Shown: positions 1 through 8,401, counted from the first letter of the stretch. The stretch is DNA of 64,000 bases from Duganella sp. sic0402 (GCF_019219065.1 NZ_JAHUWK010000013.1:62001-126000); one strand, 5' to 3'. Numbers and translations are program-made. The notes: a model not told the origin generated them from the letters alone.

Positions 1-2115
1 GTCGACGTGTTTCATATTCCACAGGATGTAGCGCAGGTCGACCTGGATGTCGCGGGTCATCGCCTTGTTAAAGTCCCAGTCGGAGATGATCGAATCCAGC
101 GTGCCGTCGAAGGCTAGGCCAATCCATTCGCCCTTGCTGTTCAGCGCGGCCGAACCGGAGTTGCCGCCGGTGATGTCCAGCGTGGCCAGGTAGGCGACCG
201 GCACCGATTTCAGCTTCGGATCGGCGTACTTGCCGTACTCCTTGGCCTTGATCGCTTTCAGCTGCGCAGCGGGGGCGTTGAACTCGCCTTTGCCGGTGGC
301 TTTGGCGGCCACGCCTTCCACGGTGGTGAAGGCCTTCCAGCTGGAACCGTCCGAGCCAGGATCGCGGCCGGCGACTTTGCCGAAGGTCACGCGCAGGGTG
401 CTGTTGGCGTCAGGGTAGACGGCCTGGCCTTTGCTATGCATGTAGGCGATCTTGGCCTTCATGTAGTTGGCATAGGCTTGTTGCAGCTTGCCGCCCAGTT
501 CCTCTTCTTCCGCTTCCGACTTCAGGTCAGGGCCGTACAGCGCCACGGCAGCCTTGATGAAGCTGTCGTTGCTGGCCTTGAAGTCTTCCGGCTTGCGGTC
601 CAGCCAGGCTTTGCGCTCAGCCAGGTCGCCCAGTTTGCTACCGGCGTACAGCGTATCCAGCGCGGCTTGCAGATCGGCCTTGCTCATGCCGTCCTTGATG
701 CCGGCCACCGAGTCAAACGCGGCGTTGCGTTGCGCGGCTGGCTGGGCAGCGTATTTAACCAGGCTGTTCAGCACCAGCGCCTTGTCGACTTTTTCGTCGT
801 AGTTGCGCACCAGCGCATCCACCGATGCCTTGATGCGTGGCACGTCGCGCACCTGGTAGCCCGATTTGCGCTCAGCGTCGGGCTTGGTGTTTTCGTTGGA
901 CAGGCGATACAGCATGCGCGCGGTGTTCAGCAGGCGTGGTTTGGCCGAGCCGAAGTAATAGTCGCGCTTCACTTCCGTATCGCGCTGGGCGATCAGTTTT
1001 TCGACCTGCTCGATGTCGCCGGCGTATTCGGCCTTGCGCTTGGCGTCGGCGTTGATCCACTGCTTCAGCGCTTCATGCTCGGCGGTTTTACGCTGCAGCA
1101 TATCGCTGCCGGCGTAGGAATCCAGCATGCCCTGGCGGTTCTTGTAGTAGTTGTTGATGCCGGCCACTTGCGACGCATACTTCAGCGCGGTGTCCTTGTT
1201 GTCCTTGGTGGTGTCGGCGATGATGGCCAGGCTTTCCGCCGATTGCTTCACAAACGCTGGATAGTTCCAGTCGAAGGTGAACGCGACTTCCGATGGCAGG
1301 CGATGGCGGTTGGTGCGGCCAGGGTAGCCCAGCACCATGATGAAGTCGCCTTCTTTCACGCCTTCCTTGGCCAGCTTCAGGTGGTGCTGCGGCACGTAAG
1401 GCACGTTGTCCTTGCTGAAGTCGGCGGCCTTGCCGTCCTTGCTGACGTAGGCGCGGTAGAAGCCGTAGTCGCCGGTGTGGCGTGGCCACATCCAGTTGTC
1501 GGTGTCGCCGCCGAATTTGCCGACGCCTTCAGGTGGTGCGTGCACCAGGCGCACGTCGCGGATTTCCAGCTGCTTGATCAGGTAGAACTCCAGGCCGCCG
1601 TAGTAGGACGACACGGTGCAACGGTGGCCGGCGTCTTTTTCGCAGTCGGCCTGGATGGTTTTCTGATTTTTCTCAATGGCGTCGACGCGCGCTTTGCCGC
1701 TCAGCTTGGCGACTTCAGGCGTCACCACTTGCTTGCTGACGTCGGTCACGGCCTTGGTCACGAAGATGCGGGTGCCGGGAGCGGCGGGCAGTTCTTCGCC
1801 CAGGTTATGTGCCAGGAAGCCGTTGGCGAGCAGATTGCGCTCAGGCGTCGAGTTGTGCGCCACGCTGCCATACACGCAGTGGTGATTGGTGGCGACCAGG
1901 CCTTGCGGCGACACGAAGGAGGCCGAGCAGCCGCCGAGGCTGACGATGGCGCCCATTGGGAATTCGGTCAGTTTGGTCAGGTTGGCTGGGTCCAGCTTAA
2001 GGCCGGCGGCCTTCAGTTGCTTGGCTACTTGTGGCAGCTGTTGTGGCATCCACATGCCTTCGTCCGCATAGGCGGAGGTGCTCAGGATAGCGAGCGCGAT
2101 CAGAGTTTTTTTCAT
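1..2115 (-). CDS. S46 family dipeptidyl-peptidase (DPP7-like), 3' end outside the window
   Basis: Secreted serine exopeptidase that removes dipeptides from peptide N-termini. The frame runs from an ATG at 2115 to base 1 without a stop (705 codons), so only about 10-15 C-terminal residues should be missing compared with the roughly 715-residue family. A signal peptide with an AYA-DEG cleavage site opens the protein. The catalytic His lies in ATNHHCVYG, an Asp-bearing GGDTDNWMWPRHTGD block follows, and the nucleophile Ser is in TGGNSGSAALN near the left edge. The residue that sets P1 preference (Arg673 in DPP11, Gly in DPP7) falls in GLAFDG and is Gly, which suggests preference for hydrophobic over acidic P1 residues. 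It is transcribed alone, downstream of a terminator that separates it from the YceI genes. Confidence 0.9.
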   Translation of the reverse strand, partial: MKKTLIALAILSTSAYADEGMWMPQQLPQVAKQLKAAGLKLDPANLTKLTEFPMGAIVSLGGCSASFVSPQGLVATNHHCVYGSVAHNSTPERNLLANGFLAHNLGEELPAAPGTRIFVTKAVTDVSKQVVTPEVAKLSGKARVDAIEKNQKTIQADCEKDAGHRCTVSSYYGGLEFYLIKQLEIRDVRLVHAPPEGVGKFGGDTDNWMWPRHTGDYGFYRAYVSKDGKAADFSKDNVPYVPQHHLKLAKEGVKEGDFIMVLGYPGRTNRHRLPSEVAFTFDWNYPAFVKQSAESLAIIADTTKDNKDTALKYASQVAGINNYYKNRQGMLDSYAGSDMLQRKTAEHEALKQWINADAKRKAEYAGDIEQVEKLIAQRDTEVKRDYYFGSAKPRLLNTARMLYRLSNENTKPDAERKSGYQVRDVPRIKASVDALVRNYDEKVDKALVLNSLVKYAAQPAAQRNAAFDSVAGIKDGMSKADLQAALDTLYAGSKLGDLAERKAWLDRKPEDFKASNDSFIKAAVALYGPDLKSEAEEEELGGKLQQAYANYMKAKIAYMHSKGQAVYPDANSTLRVTFGKVAGRDPGSDGSSWKAFTTVEGVAAKATGKGEFNAPAAQLKAIKAKEYGKYADPKLKSVPVAYLATLDITGGNSGSAALNSKGEWIGLAFDGTLDSIISDWDFNKAMTRDIQVDLRYILWNMKHVD

Positions 2116-2159
2116 GTCTCATTATGAAGTGGTTGAACGGCGCTCAGGAGTATAGCAAT

Positions 2160-2183
2160 AAAAAAACCGGGGTTGCCCCCGGT
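2160..2183 (-). terminator. Rho-independent terminator after the yceI/cytochrome b561 unit
   Basis: On the minus strand a 7-bp stem (ACCGGGG at 2166-2172 with CCCCGGT at 2177-2183, 4-nt loop) is followed by a run of seven T. It sits just past the stop of the YceI gene at 2190 and separates that unit from the S46 peptidase. Confidence 0.8.
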
Positions 2184-2189
2184 GTTTGC

Positions 2190-2756
2190 TTAGTCAGCCT
2201 TGATGGCTTCGATCTGGATCGCCAGCTTGACCTCCGGCGAGAAGTTCGGCAGGCCGTAATTCAGGCCAAAATCGCTGCGCTTGAACTCTGCGGTGGCGTC
2301 CGCGCCGCAGACTTCTTTCTTGTAGCGCGGGTGCATGATGCACTTGAACTTGTCGATTTTCAGCGAGACCGGCTTGGTCACGCCCAGCAGCGTCAGTTCG
2401 CCGTCCACGCCGACCAGCTTGTCGCCGTCAAACTTGAACGATTTGCTGGTGTAGGTGATGGTCGGGAATTTGGCGACGTTGAACATCACGTCGTCCTTGG
2501 CGTGCTTGTTCATCGCGTCCAGTCCGAAGTCGATCGAATCGGCCTCGATCTTCACTTCCAGCGAGCCAGTCTTGGCCGCGCGATCCAGGTTCACCGTGCC
2601 GCTGGTTTTGTTGAATTTGCCGCGCCATACCGACAGGCCCATGTGGTCGGCCTCGAAGCTCGGGAAGGTGTGCGTCGGGTCGAGGTTGTAGGTGGCGGCC
2701 ATGGCGGACGTGGCCGAGGCGGCCAGCAGCGTGGCGATCAGGATCTGTGCTTTCAT
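2190..2756 (-). CDS. YceI family periplasmic lipid-binding protein (first of two)
   Basis: YceI proteins form a lipocalin-like barrel that binds a long isoprenoid chain in the periplasm, and are linked to acid, osmotic or membrane stress. This 188-residue copy has a clear signal peptide (MKAQILIATLLAASATSAMA, cleavage before ATYNLDPTHT). The usual YceI pattern follows: DPTHTFPSFEADHMG, a middle block containing MNKHAKDDVMFNVAKFP, and the LTLLGVTKPV strand. Two cysteines (KFKCIMHP and KEVCGAD) could form a disulfide after export. It is the last gene of a minus-strand run (cytochrome b561, yceI, yceI) and lies 30 nt after the other copy. The two copies are only distantly alike, so this is an old duplication. 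The ligand is unknown. Confidence 0.88.
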   Translation of the reverse strand: MKAQILIATLLAASATSAMAATYNLDPTHTFPSFEADHMGLSVWRGKFNKTSGTVNLDRAAKTGSLEVKIEADSIDFGLDAMNKHAKDDVMFNVAKFPTITYTSKSFKFDGDKLVGVDGELTLLGVTKPVSLKIDKFKCIMHPRYKKEVCGADATAEFKRSDFGLNYGLPNFSPEVKLAIQIEAIKAD

Positions 2757-2786
2757 CTTCTGGGGTCTCCCTTGGTGGTCAGTGGT

Positions 2787-3338
2787 TTATTGCGCTACAA
2801 CGTGGAACTTGATGGTGACATCGTCAGCCACCATGCTGGTGTCTTTCCATTCGCCTTCGCCGATGTTGTAGGCCAGGCGCTTGATCGGCACCACGCCGTC
2901 AAATACCTGGGTCTTGCCTTCGGTCTTGACGGTCAGCGGGAAGGTCACATCGGTGGTCTTGCCCTTGATGGTCAGCTTGCCGGTGACGGTCAGCTTGCCG
3001 GCGCCGGCTGGCTTGATCGACGACGAAACGAAGCTGGCTTTCGGGAATTGCGCGGCGTTGAACCATTCTTTCTTGGCGACTTCCTTGTTGTAGTCGGCAT
3101 CGCCCAGGTCCATGCTGCCGGTTTCCACTTCCACGCTGGCTTTGGCGGCGTCCGGCTTGGCGGCGTCGTAATCGATATTGGCGGTGAATTTCTTGAACTT
3201 GGCGTCGATCGGCACATTCATTTGCTTGAAGGTGGCGGTGACGGTGCTCTTGGCCGTATCGGTTTTCAGCACGGCGGCGCTGGCTGCAAAGGCCACACCC
3301 AGCAGGGAAACGAGGGCGATTTTTTTCAGGGTTTTCAT
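2787..3338 (-). CDS. YceI family periplasmic protein (second copy)
   Basis: This is a 183-residue YceI-domain protein with a signal peptide ending ASA-AVLKTDTAKS. The core motifs are a KQMNVPIDAKFKKF strand, KKEWFNAAQFPKASF (the family's conserved FP-x-A/I-x-F turn) and GKLTIKGKTTDVTFP. It lacks the cysteine pair seen in the neighbouring copy. It lies 24 nt downstream of the cytochrome b561 gene, a common YceI neighbour. A role in handling a quinone-like or polyisoprenoid ligand next to a quinol-oxidising cytochrome is inference from that context only. Confidence 0.87.
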   Translation of the reverse strand: MKTLKKIALVSLLGVAFAASAAVLKTDTAKSTVTATFKQMNVPIDAKFKKFTANIDYDAAKPDAAKASVEVETGSMDLGDADYNKEVAKKEWFNAAQFPKASFVSSSIKPAGAGKLTVTGKLTIKGKTTDVTFPLTVKTEGKTQVFDGVVPIKRLAYNIGEGEWKDTSMVADDVTIKFHVVAQ

Positions 3339-3362
3339 GTTGTTCAGCTCCAGTGGGTGGGA

Positions 3363-3890
3363 TTACAGCGGCAGCATGCGTTTCAGCGTGACGTCGCGGT
3401 CGATAAAGTGATGCTTCAGTGCGGCCAGGGCGTGTGCTACGACTGCTGCAGCCATCGTCATGGTCAAAACATAATGCAAAGTTTTTAAAGTTGCCTTAAG
3501 TTCAGGATCTGGCGCGAACGGCGCCGGCATCTGCCACAGGCCCAGGTAGACCACCGGCACGCCGGCGGCGTACGAGTACAGATAGCCGGACAGCGGTACG
3601 GCGAAGATCAGCAGGTACAGCAGGTGGTGCATGCCTTCGGCGATCTTGTGCTGCCATTCAGGGATGGAAACCAGCTTCTGCGGCGGCTTGTGGGTGACGC
3701 GCCACAGCACGCGCAGCACGGCCAGCAGCAGCACGGTAACGCCCATCCATTTGTGCCAGGAGAAGTATTTCAGCTTGGTCGGCGAGAAGCCGGGGATGGC
3801 GACCATCGACAGGCCGAGGAGGAAGGTAGCGATGATCAGCAAGGCAGTCAGCCAGTGCAGCAGCATCGCGGTTTTGGTATAGCGTGGCAT
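3363..3890 (-). CDS. Cytochrome b561 (di-haem membrane protein)
   Basis: Four-helix inner-membrane cytochrome of the prokaryotic b561 group (CybB-like), 175 residues as usual. It is believed to move electrons from quinol, and in E. coli CybB from quinol to superoxide. Haem-ligand histidines are placed as expected: MLLHWL in helix 1, FSWHKWMG in helix 2, EGMHHLLYLL in helix 3 and LHYVLTMTM plus AHALAALKHHF in helix 4. It heads the minus-strand run with the two YceI genes. The upstream region 3891-3965 separates it from the purB terminator. Confidence 0.9.
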   Translation of the reverse strand: MPRYTKTAMLLHWLTALLIIATFLLGLSMVAIPGFSPTKLKYFSWHKWMGVTVLLLAVLRVLWRVTHKPPQKLVSIPEWQHKIAEGMHHLLYLLIFAVPLSGYLYSYAAGVPVVYLGLWQMPAPFAPDPELKATLKTLHYVLTMTMAAAVVAHALAALKHHFIDRDVTLKRMLPL

Positions 3891-3965
3891 AAAGCGGCTC
3901 CGAGGGAAATAGTACGTATTAGGACTAAATATACCAAAGAAATCCGGTATGCGCTTGCCGGGACG

Positions 3966-4000
3966 AAAAAAAGCCCCAGGGCGCTGGCGCTGCCGGGGCT
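3966..4000 (-). terminator. Rho-independent terminator of purB
   Basis: On the minus strand AGCCCC (3995-4000 read in reverse) pairs with GGGGCT (3972-3977 read in reverse) around an interior that can itself pair, and seven T follow. It lies 27 nt past the purB stop codon. Confidence 0.75.
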
Positions 4001-4026
4001 AGTGTAAAGCAGATTGCTTATTTACA

Positions 4027-5403
4027 TCAGATGGCTTTAGCCAGAGCTGCGGCGATGCCGGTGTAGTTGGCCGGGGTCATGGCCAGCATCAGGTCCTTGG
4101 CTTCCTGCGGTACGGCCAGGCCGTTGATGAACTCTTGCAGCGCGACTTTGGAGATGCCTTTGCCGCGGGTCAGCTCTTTCAGCTGTTCGTACGGATTCTC
4201 GATGCCGTAGCGGCGCATCACGGTTTGCACCGGCTCGGCCAGCACTTCCCAGTTGGCGTCCAGGTCGGCTTCCAGGCGGGCTGGGTTGACTTCCAGCTTG
4301 TTCAGGCCGCGCAGGCAGCTGTCATAGGCCAGCAGTGTGTAGCCGAGGCCGACACCGATATTGCGCAGCACGGTCGAATCGGTCAGGTCGCGCTGCAGGC
4401 GCGATACCGGCAGTTTTTCCGACAGGTGTTTCAGCACGGCGTTGGCCAGGCCCAGGTTGCCTTCCGAGTTTTCAAAGTCGATCGGGTTGACCTTGTGCGG
4501 CATGGTCGACGAACCGATTTCGCCGGCTTTCAGCTTCTGCTTGAAGTAGCCCAGCGAGACATAGCTCCAGATGTCGCGGTTCAGATCCAGCAGGATGGTG
4601 TTGACGCGCGCGAAGGCGTCGAACAGCTCGGCCATATAGTCGTGCGGTTCGATCTGGATGGTGTACGGATTGAACACCAGGCCCAGGCGCTGCTCGATCA
4701 CATTCTTCGAGAAAGCAGGCCAGTCGAACGACGGGTAGGCCGACAGGTGGGCGTTGTAGTTGCCGACCGCGCCATTCATCTTGCCGAGGATTTCCACTTG
4801 TTCGATGCGCTTGACGGCGCGCTGCAGGCGGGCCACGACGTTGGCCATTTCCTTGCCCAGCGTGGTCGGGCTGGCGGTCTGGCCGTGGGTGCGCGACAGC
4901 ATCGGCAGTTCGGCGTTGGCGTGGGCGATCTCGGTCAGCTTGGCGATCACATTGCGCAGCGATGGCAGCATGACGCTGTCGCGTGCGGCTTTGAGCATCA
5001 TGCCGTGCGAGGTGTTGTTGATGTCTTCCGAGGTGCAGGCGAAGTGGATGAACTCCGACGCAGCCACCAGTTCCGGCACATCCTTGACTTGTTCTTTCAG
5101 CCAGTACTCCACGGCTTTCACGTCATGGTTGGTGACGGCTTCGATTTCCTTGATGCGGGCGGCGTCTTGTTCGGTGAACTCGTTGGCGATCTTGTCCAGC
5201 AGCGCAGTGCCTGCGGCCGAGAACGGCTTGATTTCCGCGAAGCCGGCCAGCGACAGCGCTTGCAGCCAGGAGATTTCTACTTTGACGCGGTGGTGCATAA
5301 AGCCGGATTCGGACAGGATAGGGCGCAGCAGATCGGTTTTACCGGCATAGCGGCCGTCCAGTGGCGACAGCGCCGACAGCGTGGAGTAAGGAGTAGTGGT
5401 CAT
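4027..5403 (-). CDS. purB: Adenylosuccinate lyase
   Basis: Cytosolic purine enzyme of the fumarase/aspartase superfamily. It cleaves SAICAR to AICAR plus fumarate and adenylosuccinate to AMP plus fumarate. At 458 residues it matches the E. coli-type PurB (456). Visible signatures are SPLDGRYAGKT at the N-terminus, TSEDINNTSHG, the catalytic-His block LSRTHGQTASPTTLG, and the superfamily signature GSSTMPHKVNPIDFENSEG carrying the mobile catalytic Ser loop. The ATG at 5403 has no strong ribosome site but gives the family's standard N-terminus. It is divergent from a GST gene across 117 bp and ends at its own terminator. Confidence 0.97.
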   Translation of the reverse strand: MTTTPYSTLSALSPLDGRYAGKTDLLRPILSESGFMHHRVKVEISWLQALSLAGFAEIKPFSAAGTALLDKIANEFTEQDAARIKEIEAVTNHDVKAVEYWLKEQVKDVPELVAASEFIHFACTSEDINNTSHGMMLKAARDSVMLPSLRNVIAKLTEIAHANAELPMLSRTHGQTASPTTLGKEMANVVARLQRAVKRIEQVEILGKMNGAVGNYNAHLSAYPSFDWPAFSKNVIEQRLGLVFNPYTIQIEPHDYMAELFDAFARVNTILLDLNRDIWSYVSLGYFKQKLKAGEIGSSTMPHKVNPIDFENSEGNLGLANAVLKHLSEKLPVSRLQRDLTDSTVLRNIGVGLGYTLLAYDSCLRGLNKLEVNPARLEADLDANWEVLAEPVQTVMRRYGIENPYEQLKELTRGKGISKVALQEFINGLAVPQEAKDLMLAMTPANYTGIAAALAKAI

Positions 5404-5520
5404 GATGGAAAGAGCGAAGTTGAAAGAGCAGGGCGTGATTTTACCATTGGCCGGAGCCCGCGCCCGCCGATGTTATACTGGGGCCTGCTTTTCTTCTATC
5501 TCTTCCTCTATAAGTTGTCT

Positions 5521-6129
5521 ATGAAACTCATCGGTTCCCTCGCCAGTCCTTATGTCCGCAAAGTACGCGTTGTTCTCGCGGAAAAAAAGCTCGATTACCA
5601 GTTTGAGCTGGAAAATGTATGGGCGGCAGACACCACCATCAGCCAGTTGAATCCGCTCGGTAAAGTGCCTAGCCTGGTCATGGAAGATGGCTCGGTGATG
5701 TTTGATTCGCGTGTGATGGCCGAGTACCTGGACACACTGACACCGGTGTGCAAACTGCTGCCGCCGAACGGCCGCGACCGCGCCGACGTCAAGTGCTGGG
5801 AAGCGCTGGCCGATGGCATGCTGGACGCCGCCGTCAGCGTGCGGCTGGAACGCACCATGCGTCCGAAAGAACTGCAAAGCGAAGCGTGGATGGCGCGCCA
5901 GATGCACAAGGTCGATCTGGGCCTGAAGGCGCTGTCGGACAAGCTGGGCGAGCAGGCGTACTGCGCCGGCATCCATTACTCGCTGGCCGATGTGGCGGTG
6001 GGTTGCACGCTGGGCTGGCTGTCGTTCCGCTTCCCGGAGATCAGCTGGCGCGACGAGTATCCCAACCTGGCCAAATTGCACGACAAGCTGGCCGAGCGCC
6101 AGTCGTTCAAAGATACTATCCCGCAATGA
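5521..6129 (+). CDS. Glutathione S-transferase family protein
   Basis: A 202-residue cytosolic GST-fold protein. The N-terminal thioredoxin-like half begins MKLIGSLASPYVRKVRV and holds the glutathione-site cis-proline in NPLGKVPSLV, followed by the DSRVMAEYLD stretch that contacts the gamma-glutamyl group. An all-helical C-terminal half contains the SLADVAVGCTLGW motif. The frame is open for about 1.4 kb upstream as the antisense shadow of purB; the ATG at 5521 is chosen because the GST fold starts there. The substrate cannot be predicted. It is followed at once by a terminator shared with bfr. Confidence 0.9.
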   Translation: MKLIGSLASPYVRKVRVVLAEKKLDYQFELENVWAADTTISQLNPLGKVPSLVMEDGSVMFDSRVMAEYLDTLTPVCKLLPPNGRDRADVKCWEALADGMLDAAVSVRLERTMRPKELQSEAWMARQMHKVDLGLKALSDKLGEQAYCAGIHYSLADVAVGCTLGWLSFRFPEISWRDEYPNLAKLHDKLAERQSFKDTIPQ

Positions 6130-6130
6130 A

Positions 6131-6152
6131 AAACGCCCCGTCAGGGGCGTTT
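6131..6152. terminator. Bidirectional Rho-independent terminator between gst and bfr
   Basis: AAACGCCCC (6131-6139), loop GTCA, GGGGCGTTT (6144-6152) form a perfect 9-bp stem followed by TGTTTTCTT on the plus strand. The A-rich left arm supplies the T tract for minus-strand transcripts. It lies between two convergent stop codons (6129 and 6159). Confidence 0.85.
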
Positions 6153-6158
6153 GTTTTC

Positions 6159-6635
6159 TTACTCTTCGACGCTCATCTGGCTTTGCAGGTAGTTCTGGAT
6201 GCCCACTTTGCCGATCAGGTCCAGCTGGGTTTCCAGCCAGTCGATGTGCTCTTCGGTGTCTTCCAGGATCATCAGCAGCAGGTCGCGCGACACGTAGTCG
6301 GCGGCTTTCTCTGCGGCGGCGATGCCTTCCTTGACGGTGATCTGCGCGCCTTTTTCCAGCTTCAGGTCGCAGCCCAGCATCTCTTCGGTGTTCTCACCGA
6401 CCATGACCTTGTGCATGGCTTGCAGGTTAGGCAGGCCGTCCAGCATCAGGATGCGGTCGATCAGCTTGTCGGCGTGCTTCATCTCGCCGATCGACTCTTC
6501 CCATTCTTTCTTGCCAATCTTTTCCAGGCCCCAGTGCTTGTACATCTTGGCGTGCAGGAAGTACTGGTTGATTGCGGTGAGTTCGTTGGTCAGCTGTGCG
6601 TTCAGCAGACGGATGACTTCTTGATCGCCCTTCAT
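6159..6635 (-). CDS. bfr: Bacterioferritin
   Basis: Subunit of the 24-mer haem-containing iron store in the cytosol, 158 residues. The start at 6635 gives the canonical MKGDQEVIRLL; an upstream in-frame start at 6686 would add a non-homologous tail. Ferroxidase residues E18, E51, H54, E94 and H130 and haem-ligand M52 are in their E. coli positions. Position 127, Glu in E. coli, reads Thr here (ILEDTEEHIDWLE), with Glu at 128 and 129. The gene stands alone, convergent with gst, close to bfd, tonB and feoAB. A possible Fur-type site lies upstream at 6758. Confidence 0.96.
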   Translation of the reverse strand: MKGDQEVIRLLNAQLTNELTAINQYFLHAKMYKHWGLEKIGKKEWEESIGEMKHADKLIDRILMLDGLPNLQAMHKVMVGENTEEMLGCDLKLEKGAQITVKEGIAAAEKAADYVSRDLLLMILEDTEEHIDWLETQLDLIGKVGIQNYLQSQMSVEE

Positions 6636-6757
6636 GGCTGTTCTTTCTGTATTGGTTACGAATGGCGCCATTGTGCACGAAATCACTCTGGATGTGTAGC
6701 GAATTTCTGATAATTTCGCCGAAACAGTGCCTAACTTCGGTTATTGAGAGCATTGGT

Positions 6758-6776
6758 GCAAATGAAAACTATTAGC
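6758..6776. promoter_or_regulatory. Possible Fur box between bfr and the FMN-type stress gene
   Basis: A 19-bp stretch matches the classical Fur consensus at 13 of 19 positions by eye. It sits in the divergent gap between bfr (start 6635) and the gene at 6862. The match is much weaker than that at 8402, so the site is tentative. Confidence 0.35.
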
Positions 6777-6861
6777 ATTCGTGTATGGGCCAGTGTGTGG
6801 CAACTCACGGTGCGCAGCCGCCCGCACCGCTACCATGAAAGCTCAACCAAAGGAGTGAACC

Positions 6862-7398
6862 ATGGATTCGATCAACGCCCAACAACCCGAAGTGAATCAT
6901 CAGGACCTCGTCGGCGAAGACGCGGTGCGCAAGATCCGCGATTTTATCGATAGCACGCCCGGCTGCTTCTTCTGCACCAGCGACGCCCATGGCGGCCCCG
7001 GCGACGCCCGTCCGATGACGGCGCTGCAGGTCGATGAGCTAGGTAATCTGTGGTTTATCTCGGCCAGCGACAGCCTGAAGAATCAGGAGCTGGCAGTCGA
7101 TCCGTCGGCCACGCTGTACTTCCAGGGTTCGGCGCATTCCGACTTCATGCACCTGGAAGGCATCGCCACGGTATTGCGCGATCCGGTCAAGATCAAGGAG
7201 TTGTGGAGTTTTACGATGAAGACCTGGTTCACCGGCGGCGAGGACGATCCGCGTGTCACGCTGATCAAGTTTGCGCCGACTTACGGCTACTACTGGGATA
7301 CCAAGCACGGCAAGGCCGTGGCCAGCGTGAAGATGCTGATCGGCGCCGTGATCGGCAAGACCCTCGATGATTCGATCGAGGGCCGGCTGGATATTTAG
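6862..7398 (+). CDS. Pyridoxamine 5'-phosphate oxidase-like FMN-binding protein (general stress protein 26 type)
   Basis: A 178-residue split-barrel flavoprotein-fold protein. It resembles the general-stress-26 subgroup rather than true PdxH: RKIRDFIDSTPGCFFCTSD leads into GDARPMTALQVDELGNLWFISA, which forms the FMN-facing strands, and the tail contains KHGKAVASVKMLIGAV. The start at 6862 follows a good AAAGGAG site. Members bind FMN/FAD or F420-like cofactors, but the reaction here is unknown. It overlaps the tonB stop by 4 nt in convergent orientation. Its position inside the iron block hints at an oxidative-stress role, which is inference. Confidence 0.85.
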   Translation: MDSINAQQPEVNHQDLVGEDAVRKIRDFIDSTPGCFFCTSDAHGGPGDARPMTALQVDELGNLWFISASDSLKNQELAVDPSATLYFQGSAHSDFMHLEGIATVLRDPVKIKELWSFTMKTWFTGGEDDPRVTLIKFAPTYGYYWDTKHGKAVASVKMLIGAVIGKTLDDSIEGRLDI

Positions 7399-8102
7399 CC
7401 GAGCTGGAAGTTGATCGGCACCAGCGCGTAGACGGGGATGGCCTTGCCGTCCTCAACGTGCGGTTTAAACAGTGCCCGCAGCACAGCCTGGCGGCCAGAT
7501 TCGTCCAGGTTGGCGGAGCCTGACGATTTCTGGATCGTCACCTGTTCCGCATTGCCTTTTTCCCCAATCAGCACACGCAGCATGACGGTGCCGCTTTCGC
7601 CCATGCGGCGGGCGATACTTGGATACACCGGTTGCGGTGCGCGGATATATTCCACACCCGAAATCGTTTTCGGCGTGGCCGGTGCTGGCGGCGCAGGTGG
7701 CGCGGCGGTGTACGAGGGCACGGCATTGGCCGGTGCCGGCTCGCTAGGACGCGGTTGCGGCGGCGGCAGGGTGATGGTCGGCTCGGTCTGCACGATGTTC
7801 ACTTGCGGCAGCGGCGGAATGAAAGTCTGCTTCGGCGTGACCAGCGGCACTTCCTTCGGTGGCGGCGCCGGTTTCAGCGGCTCGGGCGAGGCCACGAAGG
7901 TCACATTGACCACTTGCGGGATGATGGCGTGGGTGACGCTGCGCAGCAGGCCTGAGTATGCCAGGTAGAAGATCACTGCGTGACCGACGATGATCGCGGT
8001 CAGGGGCGCCAATTTACGGCTGCGGCGTTTGAATTCCAGTGCAAAGCCGGCGTCGTCCGCGGACAGCGGCGACGCCGTCCGACTGTAGCTCATTGTATTC
8101 AT
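7395..8102 (-). CDS. tonB: Energy transducer TonB
   Basis: Inner-membrane-anchored periplasmic protein that, with ExbB/ExbD, transmits proton-motive force to outer-membrane siderophore or haem receptors. The 235 residues comprise a cytoplasmic N-terminus, one membrane anchor near residues 38-58, a long Pro-rich spacer (PAPPPKEVPLV through PPAPPAPATP) and the C-terminal domain with GVEYIRAPQPVYPSIARRM, the YP motif that meets receptor TonB boxes. It starts 2 nt after bfd, so the two are co-transcribed, and reads away from a Fur box upstream of bfd. No receptor gene is adjacent. An ExbB/ExbD pair lies at 35.7 kb. Confidence 0.92.
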   Translation of the reverse strand: MNTMSYSRTASPLSADDAGFALEFKRRSRKLAPLTAIIVGHAVIFYLAYSGLLRSVTHAIIPQVVNVTFVASPEPLKPAPPPKEVPLVTPKQTFIPPLPQVNIVQTEPTITLPPPQPRPSEPAPANAVPSYTAAPPAPPAPATPKTISGVEYIRAPQPVYPSIARRMGESGTVMLRVLIGEKGNAEQVTIQKSSGSANLDESGRQAVLRALFKPHVEDGKAIPVYALVPINFQLG

Positions 8103-8104
8103 GA

Positions 8105-8326
8105 TTAGTTGGTGAAGACTGGGCGTTTCAGCACAGTTTCTTGAATGTCGGCAGCGGCTTGCGCGGCCAGGTGTTCATTGAGGATCTCTTCTGCGCAGGA
8201 GAAGCATTGACCGCAGCAAGTCGCAACGCCGAGGGCGTTACGCAGCTCGTCCATCGACGTGATACCAAACTCCATGGCTTGACGGATTTCGCGATCGGAG
8301 ATGTTGTTGCAAACACAAACAATCAT
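8105..8326 (-). CDS. bfd: Bacterioferritin-associated ferredoxin
   Basis: Small [2Fe-2S] protein that reduces the ferric core of bacterioferritin through its haem and so releases stored iron. The 73 residues carry the Bfd-type cysteine set: CVCNN near the N-terminus (C4, C6) and TCCGQCFSC further on, including the C-x-x-C pair that completes the cluster. It forms a bicistronic unit with tonB and is driven from the divergent Fur-controlled gap shared with feoA. This fits expression under iron starvation, when iron is pulled out of Bfr. Confidence 0.95.
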   Translation of the reverse strand: MIVCVCNNISDREIRQAMEFGITSMDELRNALGVATCCGQCFSCAEEILNEHLAAQAAADIQETVLKRPVFTN

Positions 8327-8401
8327 TGATGCACCTTCTGGCTCGGGTAATTACTTGGCAATAAGTTCGGATTAAGACTTTTCTGACATGATTGCCAGCA
8401 A

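Noticed and set aside
436..2127. A 563-codon plus-strand open frame and similar long antisense frames (8933-10984 minus, 11448-12740 plus, 39230-41830 minus, 43460-45298 minus)
   Set aside because: They are antisense to clear genes and have Val/Ala/His/Arg/Gln-rich, low-complexity translations typical of GC-rich shadows; no domain motifs.
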